Below, one piece after another: positions 33,429 to 42,213 of a stretch of 64,000 nucleotides of DNA (position 1 is the stretch's first letter; every line of letters begins with the position of its first letter). The translations under genes and the position numbers were made by a program. The DNA comes from UBA6115 sp050952935. Lineage in GTDB: Bacteria > Bacillota > Clostridia > Christensenellales > Aristaeellaceae. The notes under the pieces are model-generated. The model was not told where the DNA came from. It saw only the letters and a list, made by a program, of their open reading frames with translations, and did no database searches. The stretch is from NCBI GenBank assembly GCA_050952935.1, contig JBMNLS010000002.1:620001-684000 (forward strand). Direction: 5' to 3'.

Positions 33429-34487
33429 TTAAGATATTTCATCATGACTTGTTAAGTCTTCAGCCTTTAGCAGCATCAGCTCATCCCGGGTGACAGTTTC
33501 CTGACCCGCCAGGCGGTTGGCCTGGCGGGAAATGGCCTGTTCAAACAGGTTGCGCACGCCCCGGGCATTGCCAAAGCCGATGTTGTCCTCGCTTTCTTCC
33601 GCAAGGATCTTGGCCAGATCATTCCGGGCAGATTCCTCCAGCCGGTAGCCCGCCTTCTGGCAGCGCATGTCAAAGATGGCAAGCATCTCTTCCACCGTGT
33701 AGTCCGGGAAATAGAGAAAGCGGTTGAACCGGCTTTCAAGGCCGGGGTTGGAATGAACAAAATCATTCATCAAATCCACATAGCCCGCCACGATCACCAC
33801 CAGGTCATCCCGATGGTCTTCCATGGCTTTTAAGAGCGTTTCCACCGCCTCCTGGCCATAGTCCTGGGGGCCCCGGGTGGTGAGGGCATAGGCCTCGTCA
33901 ATAAACAGCACGCCGCCCATGGCTTTTTGAACGACTTCCCCAGTTTTGATGGCTGTCTGCCCCACATAGCCCGCCACCAGGCCGCCCCGGTCAACCTCCA
34001 CCAAGTGTCCCTTTGAGAGGATGCCCAGGCTGTGGTAGATGCGGCTCATGAGCCTGGCAATCATGGTTTTGCCGGTGCCTGGGTTGCCGGAAAACACCAT
34101 ATGGAGGGACAATTCCTCCGTGGGCAGGCCATGCTCCTGCCTGAGTTTATTCACCTTCACCAGGTTGATGAGGCTTTCCACCTCCGCCTTCACCACGGTG
34201 AGGCCAATGTAGGCATGCAGCTCTTCTTTCAGCTTTTCAATGTCTTCCGGCGGGGGCGTTTCCTCTTTCTGGGGCTCGGTTTCCTCCTGGTTTTTTTTGT
34301 CAGGCTGGCCAAACACATCCGGCACCGGCGGGAAGCCCGGCGGTGGGGTGGACTCTTCAATGGGGTTAGAAACAGGGGCCGGGTTTCTGCCCCATAAATC
34401 CTGACCTACATCCCGTAAATTCTTCTCCGTCATCTGCCTGATGATCTCATTTTGCAGCCGGATAATCTCCTCTTTGCGGTCAGCCAT
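33429..34487 (-). CDS. AAA+ ATPase, CbbX/SpoVK type
   Basis: A protein of 352 residues. An N-terminal coiled, Pro/Glu-rich stretch (about 1-85) is followed by a single AAA+ module: Walker A GNPGTGKT (134-141), Walker B GVLFIDEAYA with Asp197 and Glu198, and the arginine finger in GLESRFNRF. The GYVGQTAIKTGEV segment is characteristic of the CbxX/CfqX family, which includes the rubisco activase CbbX and the sporulation protein SpoVK. No rubisco gene is present. The disordered N-terminal linker is longer than in CbbX. The role is probably remodelling of an unknown partner, perhaps during sporulation. Confidence 0.85.
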   Translation of the reverse strand: MADRKEEIIRLQNEIIRQMTEKNLRDVGQDLWGRNPAPVSNPIEESTPPPGFPPVPDVFGQPDKKNQEETEPQKEETPPPEDIEKLKEELHAYIGLTVVKAEVESLINLVKVNKLRQEHGLPTEELSLHMVFSGNPGTGKTMIARLMSRIYHSLGILSKGHLVEVDRGGLVAGYVGQTAIKTGEVVQKAMGGVLFIDEAYALTTRGPQDYGQEAVETLLKAMEDHRDDLVVIVAGYVDLMNDFVHSNPGLESRFNRFLYFPDYTVEEMLAIFDMRCQKAGYRLEESARNDLAKILAEESEDNIGFGNARGVRNLFEQAISRQANRLAGQETVTRDELMLLKAEDLTSHDEIS

Positions 34488-34522
34488 TTCGATGTTCTCC
34501 CTTTACACATTATCTGCTTGGC

Positions 34523-34531
34523 ATTATAACA
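34523..34531 (-). promoter_or_regulatory. Extended -10 promoter of the AAA+ ATPase gene
   Basis: On the minus strand TGTTATAAT gives a consensus TATAAT (34523-34528) preceded by the TG of an extended -10 box, about 36 bases before the start codon. No clear -35 box is visible. Confidence 0.45.
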
Positions 34532-34586
34532 CAGATAGCAAAAAGCCTACATCATATTTAAGGGAGGGCGGCCTGCTTCTCCGGCC

Positions 34587-34615
34587 TTGAAAGCGGGCGC
34601 GGGAAAGGCTATGAT
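34587..34615 (+). promoter_or_regulatory. Promoter of the DsrE-like gene
   Basis: TTGAAA (34587-34592), exactly 17 bases, then TATGAT (34610-34615), 30 bases before the ATG at 34645 with GGGAGGA between. Confidence 0.6.
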
Positions 34616-34644
34616 GGTATTATCAAATCAGGGAGGATCATCGG

Positions 34645-34983
34645 ATGAAAAAGGTGCTGTTTTATGGCATGACCGGCGAGAAGAGCTGCTTTATGCATGT
34701 GCTGCTCAATGCCGTGGATCTTCATGGCGCGGGCCATGAGGTCAAGGTGGTGTTTGAGGGGGCGTCTGTCAAGCTGCCGGCTGTGTTTGAAGGTGAGAAG
34801 AATTCCATTTATCTTCAGGCAAAGGAGGCGGGACTGCTGGCAGGCATCTGCTTGGCCTGCTCCAAAACCCTGGGCGTGTTTGAGGCGAATCAGGCCCTGG
34901 GCCTTCCCATGCTGGGGGAGATGAAGGGACATACCGGGGTGAAGCCCTTCCTGGAAGCGGGCTATGAGGTGATCAGCATCTAA
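34645..34983 (+). CDS. DsrE/F-like small cytoplasmic protein
   Basis: A protein of 112 residues with the alpha/beta fold of the DsrE/DsrF family: MKKVLFYGMTGEKSCFMHVL (first strand and helix), HEVKVVFEGASVKL (second strand) and ICLACSKTLGV. The Cys pair in GICLACSK (about 77-80) sits where sulfur-carrying cysteines occur in some relatives; another Cys is at residue 15. Function of this stand-alone subgroup is not established. GGGAGGA precedes the ATG. It is followed 5 bases after its stop by the MFS gene, suggesting co-transcription. Confidence 0.65.
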   Translation: MKKVLFYGMTGEKSCFMHVLLNAVDLHGAGHEVKVVFEGASVKLPAVFEGEKNSIYLQAKEAGLLAGICLACSKTLGVFEANQALGLPMLGEMKGHTGVKPFLEAGYEVISI

Positions 34984-34988
34984 AATCT

Positions 34989-36274
34989 ATGCGGCATAAA
35001 CTATCAGCGCTGCTGCGGCGCAATCAGCTTTTGGCGGCGTTATTTGACCTGCGGGGCAATGCCCGCTATTGCCTGTTGTTTGAGCCCATGTGGGGCATCC
35101 CTAACACGCTCTATCTGCCGCTTGTGTCCAAATATATGGAGGCGCTGGGCTTGGGGGCGCTTGAGATCGGCATTGTGCTCTCGGTGAACCTGCTCAGCCA
35201 AATGGTGGCGGCGGCCCTTAGCGGCGCTGTGACTGACAGGCTTGGCCGCAGGCGCACCACCATGCTGGTGGATTTTATCGCCTGGTCGCTGCCCTGTCTG
35301 CTTTGGACGATGGCCCAGGGTTTTGTCTGGTTCCTGGTGGCGGCGCTGTTTAACGGCCTGTGGCGGGTGACGGAGAACTCCTGGAGCCTGCTGATGGTGG
35401 AGGATGTGCCCAAGGACAAGCTGGTCAGCATCTATGCTCTGTCTACTGTGGCGGGGCTGCTGGCCGGCTTTGTATCGCCGCTGACCAGCGTTTTAGTGGG
35501 GCGTTTTTCGCTGGTTGCCACCATGCGGGGGCTGTATCTGTTTTCCTTTCTGTCCATGACCGGGAAGGCCGTGATGCTTTATCACTTCACCCGGGAAACC
35601 CTTCAGGGGCAAAAGCGCATGGCGGAGCTTAAGCCTTATCCATTCTCCCGTGCCTTTCGGGGCAGCTTTCGGGTGCTGGGGCAGATGCTGAAAAACCGCC
35701 CGCTGATGCTGGTGTTGGGCATTATGTCCTGCGTGATGGTGACCAGAAGCGCCACGGAAAACTTCTGGCCGCTGTTGGTGACAGGTGGTCTGGGTATTCA
35801 AGAAGGGGCGTTGCCGCTGCTGTCCACCCTTAAATCGCTGGTGATGCTTGCCTGTTTTTTCCTGCTGAGCCACCGCATCAGGCCTGCCTTGTATTTAAGA
35901 CCGATGAGAGTGGGGCTGACGATATTGCTGGGGCTTTATTTGATGCTGCTGGCGCTGCCCCAAAAACTGGCCTGGGTGGTTGTGCCGGGCGTGCTGGCAG
36001 AGGCATTGGCGCTGAGCATTCTGATGCCGCTGTTTTGTTTTCTTCCCTGCAGATGTTGCTGCTTGATCCGGGGGAGCGGGCGAAGATGTTTGGCTTGTCG
36101 CTGTCCTTCTGCCTGCTGGTGACATCCCCCTTCGGTACCCTCAACGGCCTTCTTTCCCGGCTGCACCTGGCGCTGCCCATGGGCGTGTGCGCTCTGCTGG
36201 TGGGCCTGGCCCTTTGGCTGCTGCATGTGCTTAAAAAGTGCCTTTCGCCTGAAACGCTGAACCCGCAATCATAA
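34989..36274 (+). pseudogene. MFS transporter gene broken by a single frameshift
   Basis: The first frame (34989 to about 36030) encodes a major facilitator protein with about ten helices and the loop motif DRLGRRRTTMLVD after helix 2. It then leaves frame and stops at 36122 with a non-hydrophobic Cys/Arg-rich tail. The proper continuation, FSSLQMLLLDPGERAKMFGL with two more helices, lies one base back in another frame and runs to 36274. The break falls in the T-rich CTGTTTTGTTTTC at about 36030-36042, consistent with loss of one T. No classical slippery heptamer is present, so mutation or sequencing error is likelier than programmed shifting. Substrate unknown. The annotated span joins both frames. 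Confidence 0.75.
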
Positions 36275-36281
36275 AACAAAC

Positions 36282-36319
36282 AAGGCTTGGAAGCTTTCGT
36301 CAGAAAAGCGCCAAGCCTT
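36282..36319 (-). terminator. Terminator of the YghZ-like aldo/keto reductase gene
   Basis: AAGGCTTGG (36282-36290) pairs with CCAAGCCTT (36311-36319), with an inner GCTTT/AAAGC stem. On the minus strand it is followed by TTGTTTGTTTT. It separates two convergent genes. Confidence 0.75.
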
Positions 36320-36338
36320 ATTACTGATCACGGAATAT

Positions 36339-37328
36339 TTAGAATCCCGCCGCTTCGTCAATCGCCCGCAGCTCCTCCTGGGTAAAGGGGGCGGCCTGCT
36401 GGGCTTTGACGCTGTCCTCAATCTGGGAGAGACGGCTGGCGCCCACAATGACTGAAGCGGTGACCGGGTCCTTATGCAGCCAGCTGAGGGACATCTGGGC
36501 CAGGGTTTGTCCCCGGGTCTGGGCGATGGCATTAAGGCGGGTGATTTTAGATAGCATGGTCTGGTCAATTTGTTCCGGGTTGAGGAATACGCTGTTGCCG
36601 GCGGCCCGGGAATCCGCCGGGATGCCGTTCAGATAGCGATCGGTGAGGAGGCCCTGGGCCAGGGGCGAGAAGGGAATGGCCCCTACGCCTTTTTCTGCCA
36701 GCACCTGATAGAGCCCCTCTTCCGGCTTCCGGTCCAGGATGTTGTAGCGGGGCTGGTGGATGAGGCAGTGGATGCCCATGTCCTGAAGGAGGTCAATGGC
36801 CTGGGCGGCGCGTTCGGGCCCGTAATTGGAGATGCCCACATACAGCGCCTTGCCCTGGCGCACGGCCTGGGCCAGGGCGCCCATGGTTTCCTCCAAGGGC
36901 GTCTCCGGGTCTGGCCGGTGGGCATAGAAAATATCCACATATTCAAGCCCCATGCGCTTGAGGCTTTGATCCAGGCTGGCCAGCATCTGCTTGCGGCTGC
37001 CCCATTCGCCATAAGGCCCTTCCCACATCAGGTAGCCTGATTTGGTAGAGATGATCAGCTCATCCCGGTAGGGGGCCAGGTCTTCCTTCATGATGCGGCC
37101 AAAGGTGATCTCGGCGCTGCCGGGGGTGGGGCCATAGTTGTTGGCCAGGTCAAAATGGGTGATGCCCAGGTCAAAAGCGCCCAGCACCATTTCCCGGGAA
37201 CGATCGTGGGGAAACTGGCTGCCGAAATTGTGCCACAGCCCCAGGGACACATAGGGCAGCTTCAGCCCGCTTCTGCCCACGCGTTTGTACTGCATCTCCC
37301 CATAGCGATTCTTATTGGCTTGATACAT
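36339..37328 (-). CDS. Aldo/keto reductase, YghZ/L-glyceraldehyde-3-phosphate reductase type
   Basis: A cytosolic NADPH-dependent reductase of 329 residues. The sequence tracks E. coli YghZ (Gpr) closely in memory: RYGEMQYKRVGRSGLKLP, SLGLWHNFG, DLGITHFDLANNYGPTPGSAE, ELIISTKSGYLMWEGPYG and LASLDQSLKRMGLEYVD. The catalytic tetrad is visible: Asp in HFDLAN, Tyr in NNYG, Lys in STKSG and His in YAHRPD. YghZ reduces L-glyceraldehyde-3-phosphate and methylglyoxal. GGAGG precedes the ATG at 37328. The gene is single and divergent from exonuclease III across a symmetric promoter region. Confidence 0.88.
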   Translation of the reverse strand: MYQANKNRYGEMQYKRVGRSGLKLPYVSLGLWHNFGSQFPHDRSREMVLGAFDLGITHFDLANNYGPTPGSAEITFGRIMKEDLAPYRDELIISTKSGYLMWEGPYGEWGSRKQMLASLDQSLKRMGLEYVDIFYAHRPDPETPLEETMGALAQAVRQGKALYVGISNYGPERAAQAIDLLQDMGIHCLIHQPRYNILDRKPEEGLYQVLAEKGVGAIPFSPLAQGLLTDRYLNGIPADSRAAGNSVFLNPEQIDQTMLSKITRLNAIAQTRGQTLAQMSLSWLHKDPVTASVIVGASRLSQIEDSVKAQQAAPFTQEELRAIDEAAGF

Positions 37329-37381
37329 TTTTCTTACCTCCTTGATTCTTAAAACATGTGATAGACTTTCACTTCATGGCC

Positions 37382-37405
37382 ATTATACCCGTTTTGGGGT
37401 ATAAT
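37382..37405. promoter_or_regulatory. Perfect 9-bp dyad carrying a -10 box in each half
   Basis: ATTATACCC (37382-37390) is mirrored by GGGTATAAT (37397-37405) around GTTTTG. Read outward, each half is a TATAAT box, one for the aldo/keto reductase on the minus strand and one for exonuclease III on the plus strand. No good -35 boxes are seen, so activator or repressor control is plausible. Confidence 0.55.
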
Positions 37406-37446
37406 TCGGTTATAAAACCTGCGCTTGGACGCGGCAAGGAGCAAAG

Positions 37447-38199
37447 ATGAAACTAGTTTCCTGGAATGTCAATGGTTTTCGCGCGGTGCTGGGCAAGGGC
37501 TTTGATGAGGCGTTTATTGCCCAGGACGCTGATATCTTCTGCCTGCAGGAGACGAAGATGAAGGAGGGCCAGGCCAGCTATGACCCGCCGGGTTACTCTA
37601 TCTTCTGGCATTCCGCCCACAGGCCGGGCTACTCCGGCACGGCGGTGTTTACCCGTCAGGAGCCCGATCAGGTTCTCTATGGCATTGATGATGATCACCT
37701 GGATGAGGGGCGTGTGATGACCCTGGCGTATGACCGCTTCTTTTTGGTCAACGCCTATGTGCCCAACGCCCAGCCTGAGCTGAAGCGTCTGCCCTATCGA
37801 ATGGCGTTTGAGGATGCCATGCGGGGCTATCTGAATCGCTTGTCGACGCAGAAGCCGGTGATATATTGCGGCGACCTGAATGTGGCCCATCAGGAAATCG
37901 ACTTGAAAAACCCCGCTTCCAATCGGTTCAACCCCGGTTTTTCCGATCAGGAGCGGGGGAAAATGACGGAGCTTTTGGCATCGGGCTTTACCGATACCTT
38001 CCGCTACCTCTATCCTGACAAGCGGGACGCCTATTCCTGGTGGAGCTATCGCTTCAATGCCCGGGCCAACAATGCGGGCTGGCGCATAGACTATTTTCTG
38101 GTGTCCAGCGGGCTGAATGACAAAATAAGGGAAGCCACCATCCAAAGCCAGGTTTATGGTTCCGATCACTGCCCGGTGACGCTGACCATCGATATTTAA
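37447..38199 (+). CDS. exoA: Exodeoxyribonuclease III (AP endonuclease, ExoA/XthA family)
   Basis: A DNA repair nuclease of 250 residues that cuts at abasic sites and trims 3' ends. Active-site blocks are SWNVNGFRA (Asn8), LQETKM (Glu35, metal ligand), YCGDLNVAHQEIDL (Asp and Asn), WRIDYFLVS and the C-terminal GSDHCPV with the catalytic His. Length and motif order are those of the ExoIII branch. AAGGAGCAAAG precedes the ATG. It has its own promoter region and is followed by the L25 gene. Confidence 0.95.
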   Translation: MKLVSWNVNGFRAVLGKGFDEAFIAQDADIFCLQETKMKEGQASYDPPGYSIFWHSAHRPGYSGTAVFTRQEPDQVLYGIDDDHLDEGRVMTLAYDRFFLVNAYVPNAQPELKRLPYRMAFEDAMRGYLNRLSTQKPVIYCGDLNVAHQEIDLKNPASNRFNPGFSDQERGKMTELLASGFTDTFRYLYPDKRDAYSWWSYRFNARANNAGWRIDYFLVSSGLNDKIREATIQSQVYGSDHCPVTLTIDI

Positions 38200-38324
38200 G
38201 GCCGGATTATTTTGCATAATACGGCAGAATATGATATGCTCTAATGCATGTCCCGATGAGATGGGGAAGGGAACAGCAGGGCAGCGCCCGGGTTCCCGCG
38301 AAAATAGTGTATGAGGTGGAAAAC

Positions 38325-38966
38325 ATGACCAAAACCAAGGATTCTTTGAAAATAAAGATTGTGCCCCGTGAGCCGATGAGCAAGGGCGGCATCAAGAACC
38401 TGCGCAGGGAAGGCTTTTTGCCCGCGTCTATCTCCGCCCGGGGAGAGGAATCTGTGTCCTTCAGCATCAAGCAGGATGAGCTGATGAAGTCCCTGGCTCA
38501 GAATGGCCGCATGTCCGTGTTCAAGCTGACAATGGGCCGCAAGGTGTATAACGCCATGCTCAAAGAGGTGCAGTATGCCCCGGTGACCCGTGAGTGCCTC
38601 CATGTTACCTTCCAGCATATTTCCCTGGATGAGGAGACCAAGGCCGATGTGACCATCCGGCCCCTGGGAAGGGAAGATGTGCTGTACAAAAAGCTCGAGT
38701 TCCTTCAGCATCTGGATACTTTGCCGGTGGTGGGCCTGCCCAACGATATTCCCAACGCCATAGAGATTGATGTGTCCCAGATGGAAGCCGGGGATAACCT
38801 GATGGTGGCTGATTTGACGCTTCCGGAGGGCATCACCACGGACATGGAGCCTGACCGGGTGGTTTTCACGGTCAGCCATCCCCGTGCCCAGGCTGAGGAG
38901 GAGACCGCTGAGGAGGGCGCTGATGAAGCTGAGGCTGCTACTGCCGAGGACGCAGACGAAGCCTGA
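38325..38966 (+). CDS. ctc: Ribosomal protein L25, long form (general stress protein CTC)
   Basis: A protein of 213 residues binding 5S rRNA. The N-terminal L25 beta-barrel (about 1-95; REPMSKGGIKNLRREGFLPASI) is followed by the TL5/CTC C-terminal domain (about 96-185) and an acidic Glu/Ala-rich tail (about 188-213), as in many Bacillota. I chose the ATG at 38325 with GAGGTGG before it; upstream in-frame codons give an atypical Arg-rich extension. A hairpin terminator follows 23 bases after the stop. Confidence 0.9.
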   Translation: MTKTKDSLKIKIVPREPMSKGGIKNLRREGFLPASISARGEESVSFSIKQDELMKSLAQNGRMSVFKLTMGRKVYNAMLKEVQYAPVTRECLHVTFQHISLDEETKADVTIRPLGREDVLYKKLEFLQHLDTLPVVGLPNDIPNAIEIDVSQMEAGDNLMVADLTLPEGITTDMEPDRVVFTVSHPRAQAEEETAEEGADEAEAATAEDADEA

Positions 38967-38988
38967 TAAAAACAGAATTAATACAAGC

Positions 38989-39014
38989 GAAGCCACTGGG
39001 TAACCGGTGGCTTC
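38989..39014 (+). terminator. Terminator after the L25/CTC gene
   Basis: GAAGCCAC (38989-38996) pairs with GTGGCTTC (39007-39014) with further GG/CC pairing inside, followed a few bases later by ATTTTCT. The T run is short, so strength is uncertain. Confidence 0.6.
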
Positions 39015-39156
39015 GGTCGATTTTCTCCCCTATATTCAGAAGCGCTGCCGGGAAGAAGTGCCGGAACTGAGGGATATGGGCGGCAGGCACTATGTGGCTT
39101 GCCACCAGGTGTGATAGAATAGTGATGTAATTAAATATCCATGAAAGGAAAACGAT

Positions 39157-40524
39157 ATGCTGACAAATCTGGATTATTTTTCTTGTCCACTGCCTGAGGA
39201 TGTGGCGCGGCTGGTGGCCGCGGGGGATTATGTTAGGGCAGAGAAGGTGATTGCCCTGAGAATGGCAAGCCCCAAAGTGCCTCAAATGGTGAAGGAACGG
39301 TTGGGGCTGGAGCTGCGAATGATTGGAGAGCTACCATTCTGCTATCCTTATACCGAGGACGAGATGTTTGCTCTCTTAAAGGAAAAAGTCAAGGATATTA
39401 CCCTGGACGAGATGAATGCCCTGCGGGATGACGGCACCCTTGACTGGATATACCGGGATGGCAAGGTGTATTATAAGTCAGATGCCTACGACAGCCTCAT
39501 CAAAACCCGGGTGGACATGAACGAGCGCTTCCTTGACAAGAAAGAGTTGGCCAAGAAGTATGAAAACTTCAGGATGCTGGATGAAGCCATTGCTGATATG
39601 AAGAAAAACGGCGGCAGCCATTACCGCTTCCGCCTGAAGACCACCCTGTCCATCAATCCCAAGGCCCAGCGGCCTGGAGAGATGATTCGGGTGCATATGA
39701 CCCTGCCTCTTCAGGGTGGGCAAAGCACCCCCGGGGAAATTATCACAAGCCCCGCCGCCAAGCATATCGCGGCGGTTGATCACCCCCAGCGCACCGCCTA
39801 TTTTGAGGAGGTTTATCAGCCGGGAATGACCTTCACATCGGAGTTCACCTATGATATCAGGGCCCCCTACGCAGATCCGAAGCCGGAAGAAGTGTCGGCA
39901 GAGCAGCCCGACTTTGATACCGGGGAGGCCTTGCCCCAAATCCAGTTCACCCCCTTTATCAAGGCCCTAGTGAAGGAACTGGTGGGGGAAGAGACCAACC
40001 CCCTGGTGAAGGCGCGGCGTTTTTATGACTACATCACCACCCAGTGCTGTTACCGCTATGTGCCCCCTTATTTCACCAAGACCAACATCCCCGAGTACTT
40101 TGGCATCGGCCAAAGGGGGGACTGCGGTATGCACGCGCTGCTGTTTATCACGTTGTGTCGCTGCGCGGGCATCCCGGCCCAGTGGCAGGCGGGGCTGTAT
40201 ACCCGACCCGGGTCAGTCGGCTGCCATGACTGGGCCAGGTTCTACATCGCGCCCTATGGCTGGCTGTACTGCGATGCCTCCTTTGGCGGCGCTGCCTATC
40301 GGGAGGGACACCTTGAGCGCTGGAACTTTTTCTTTGCCAACCTGGAGCCCTTCCGCATGGTGGCAAACAGTGATATCCAGCAGGATTTTGACCCGCCCTT
40401 TCCCTTCCTGCGCGCGGATCCTTATGACAACCAGGATGGCGAGGTGTGCTATGCGGACAGGGGATTGCGGCGTGGCGAGTTTCATGTAAAACGGGAGATG
40501 CTCTCCTGGGAAAAGATTGTGTGA
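39157..40524 (+). CDS. Transglutaminase-like (papain-fold) domain protein
   Basis: A protein of 455 residues without signal peptide or membrane helix. The C-terminal half has the transglutaminase-core triad: Cys323 in RGDCGMHALL, His357 in GCHDWARFY and Asp373 in YCDASFG. The N-terminal half (about 1-150) is mainly helical and charged, then a beta-rich domain (about 155-235) precedes the core, an arrangement seen in large cytosolic transglutaminase-like proteins of unknown substrate. It may act as a peptidase rather than a cross-linker. AAAGGAAAA precedes the ATG; TGATAGAAT at 39112-39120 could be an extended -10 box. Confidence 0.78.
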   Translation: MLTNLDYFSCPLPEDVARLVAAGDYVRAEKVIALRMASPKVPQMVKERLGLELRMIGELPFCYPYTEDEMFALLKEKVKDITLDEMNALRDDGTLDWIYRDGKVYYKSDAYDSLIKTRVDMNERFLDKKELAKKYENFRMLDEAIADMKKNGGSHYRFRLKTTLSINPKAQRPGEMIRVHMTLPLQGGQSTPGEIITSPAAKHIAAVDHPQRTAYFEEVYQPGMTFTSEFTYDIRAPYADPKPEEVSAEQPDFDTGEALPQIQFTPFIKALVKELVGEETNPLVKARRFYDYITTQCCYRYVPPYFTKTNIPEYFGIGQRGDCGMHALLFITLCRCAGIPAQWQAGLYTRPGSVGCHDWARFYIAPYGWLYCDASFGGAAYREGHLERWNFFFANLEPFRMVANSDIQQDFDPPFPFLRADPYDNQDGEVCYADRGLRRGEFHVKREMLSWEKIV

Positions 40525-40534
40525 GGGAAAAAAC

Positions 40535-41596
40535 ATGACCGAAAACATAAAAAAGCTGGAAGCCTTGGCTCAGGCCAAGCCCCGTGCCAACCTGGGCTTT
40601 TACCCAACGCCCTTTTATAAGCTGGAGAATCTGTCCAAGGAGTTAAAAATAGAGCTGTATATCAAGCGGGATGATTTTTCCGGCATGAGCCTGTTTGGCG
40701 GCAACAAAATCAGGAAGCTGGAATATCTGATGGGTGACGCTGTGGCCAAGGGCTGTGACACCGTCATCACCTACGGCGCCACCCAGTCCAATCACGCCAT
40801 GCAGACAGCCACGGCATGCAGGCGGCTGGGGTTGAATCCTGTCTTGTATCTGAATGCCTATGTGGAGCCGGATGACAATGACATCCGCTCCAACATGCTT
40901 TTGGACCGTATCCTGGGCGCTGAAATCCATGTGATCAAAAGCGCTCCCGGTGAGACGGAAGCCCAGACGGAGGCGCGCTGCTTTGAAATGGGCAAAGCCC
41001 ATGCAAAGAAGCTCGAGCAGGAAGGACACCGCTGCTATGACGTGCCGCTGGGCGGCGCGAGCCCGGTTGGTTCTGCCGCCTTTGCCGGGGGTTATGGGGA
41101 GATGATCGCCCAAAGCCTCAAGTTTGGCATTCTGCCTGAATATGTCTTTAGCGCGACTGGCACCGGGGGCACCTTGGGCGGCATGATGGCGGGGCACCAT
41201 ATTTTGGGGGATAAAGCGCAATTGGTGGGTGTTGCTGTGAGCAAAAAATCGCCTGAATATGAATCCCACTGCGCGGAACTATGCAACGCCTCTTTGGCCT
41301 GGCTGGGAAGCCCGGTGAGGGTAAAGGCTGATGATTTTACCATTGACCGGGATCATGTTGGGCTTGGCTATGAGCGGCCAACGGAAGAGGCCTCCGATGC
41401 CATCCAGCTGCTGGCCAGAACAGAAGGGTTGATGCTTGATCCGGTTTATACCGGCAAAGCTTTTGCGGGGCTTTTGGGCTGGGTGCGCTCCGGCAAGATC
41501 AAGCCGGGCAGCACGGTGGTGTTCTGGCACACCGGCGGCGCCACGGCGCTGTTTGCGGAGCGGGAGATCATCGGTTCCGTGGCTCAGGAAAAGTGA
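40535..41596 (+). CDS. D-cysteine desulfhydrase/ACC deaminase family PLP enzyme
   Basis: A fold-type II PLP enzyme of 353 residues. The Schiff-base lysine is in GGNKIRKLEYL (Lys58), the substrate-binding motif is YGATQSNHA, and the PLP phosphate loop is SATGTGGTLGG. This matches D-cysteine desulfhydrase (DcyD), which releases sulfide, ammonia and pyruvate from D-cysteine, but related proteins act on other D-amino acids or on 1-aminocyclopropane-1-carboxylate. I chose the ATG at 40535 after GAGGGAAAA, 10 bases past the previous stop, so it is probably transcribed with the transglutaminase-like gene. Confidence 0.82.
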   Translation: MTENIKKLEALAQAKPRANLGFYPTPFYKLENLSKELKIELYIKRDDFSGMSLFGGNKIRKLEYLMGDAVAKGCDTVITYGATQSNHAMQTATACRRLGLNPVLYLNAYVEPDDNDIRSNMLLDRILGAEIHVIKSAPGETEAQTEARCFEMGKAHAKKLEQEGHRCYDVPLGGASPVGSAAFAGGYGEMIAQSLKFGILPEYVFSATGTGGTLGGMMAGHHILGDKAQLVGVAVSKKSPEYESHCAELCNASLAWLGSPVRVKADDFTIDRDHVGLGYERPTEEASDAIQLLARTEGLMLDPVYTGKAFAGLLGWVRSGKIKPGSTVVFWHTGGATALFAEREIIGSVAQEK

Positions 41597-41623
41597 GCGT
41601 TTATAACCTAACCTTATAAGCAC

Positions 41624-41650
41624 AAAAAAGTGTCCGCCGGACACTTTTTT
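41624..41650. terminator. Bidirectional terminator between convergent units
   Basis: AAAAAAGTGTCCG and its mirror CGGACACTTTTTT form a 13-bp stem with almost no loop (41624-41650), giving a T run in either direction. It separates the desulfhydrase gene from divIVA. Confidence 0.92.
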
Positions 41651-41670
41651 GCTTAGGAAGATATGAGTTG

Positions 41671-42186
41671 TTATTCGCCCAGCTCGGATTCCAGAATATC
41701 GTTCTGATCCTGGAGCATGGACTGGAAGCGGCGCTTGAACTTTTGCGCTTCTTCTTTCAATGCCTCGATTTCAAGGCGCAGCTTATCCTTCTGCTTTTCA
41801 AGGTCTTCGATTTCAGGGTCGGGCAGGCTGTCCTCAGCCTCTTTGATCAGGCTTTCAGCGCGCTTTTTGGCGTCCGCGATGGTTTCATCACAGATTTTCT
41901 GGGTTTTGTCCAGCAGCTGCTTGGCGGCTTCCAAGTCGCTGGGCGCTTCCGGCTCCTTAAGGCCGACAGGGGAGAGGGGAGCGACCGGGGGCGCCGCAGC
42001 AGGCATAAAGGGCATGGGGGACTGCTGCGCCTGCTTGAGCTGATCGCGCAATTGCTGAATGGTCTGGTTCATGCTTTCCATCTCATCGCAGATGGCATCC
42101 AGGAACTCATCCACCTCCAGCGGATCGTAGCCGCGAACCTTGGTTTTAAATTCCTTTTCCTCAATCATCGTGATGGTGATCGCCAT
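41671..42186 (-). CDS. divIVA: DivIVA-family coiled-coil protein
   Basis: A protein of 171 residues. The N-terminal DivIVA domain is seen in EFKTKVRGYDPLEVDEFLD followed by a first coiled coil (about 28-50), a Pro/Ala-rich linker (about 54-80), and a long second coiled coil (about 85-165) rich in Lys, Glu and Leu. DivIVA proteins bind curved membrane at poles and septa and recruit division or wall enzymes. The ATG at 42186 fits the GAAGGGAG site better than the one two codons earlier. It follows sepF, as in many Bacillota division clusters. Confidence 0.88.
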   Translation of the reverse strand: MAITITMIEEKEFKTKVRGYDPLEVDEFLDAICDEMESMNQTIQQLRDQLKQAQQSPMPFMPAAAPPVAPLSPVGLKEPEAPSDLEAAKQLLDKTQKICDETIADAKKRAESLIKEAEDSLPDPEIEDLEKQKDKLRLEIEALKEEAQKFKRRFQSMLQDQNDILESELGE

Positions 42187-42213
42187 GGTCATTCTCCCTT
42201 CAACACATTTTGG

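Noticed and set aside
36020..36045. Programmed -1 frameshifting in the MFS gene
   Set aside because: No X-XXY-YYZ slippery heptamer in the right phase and no clear downstream stem; a one-base loss is simpler.
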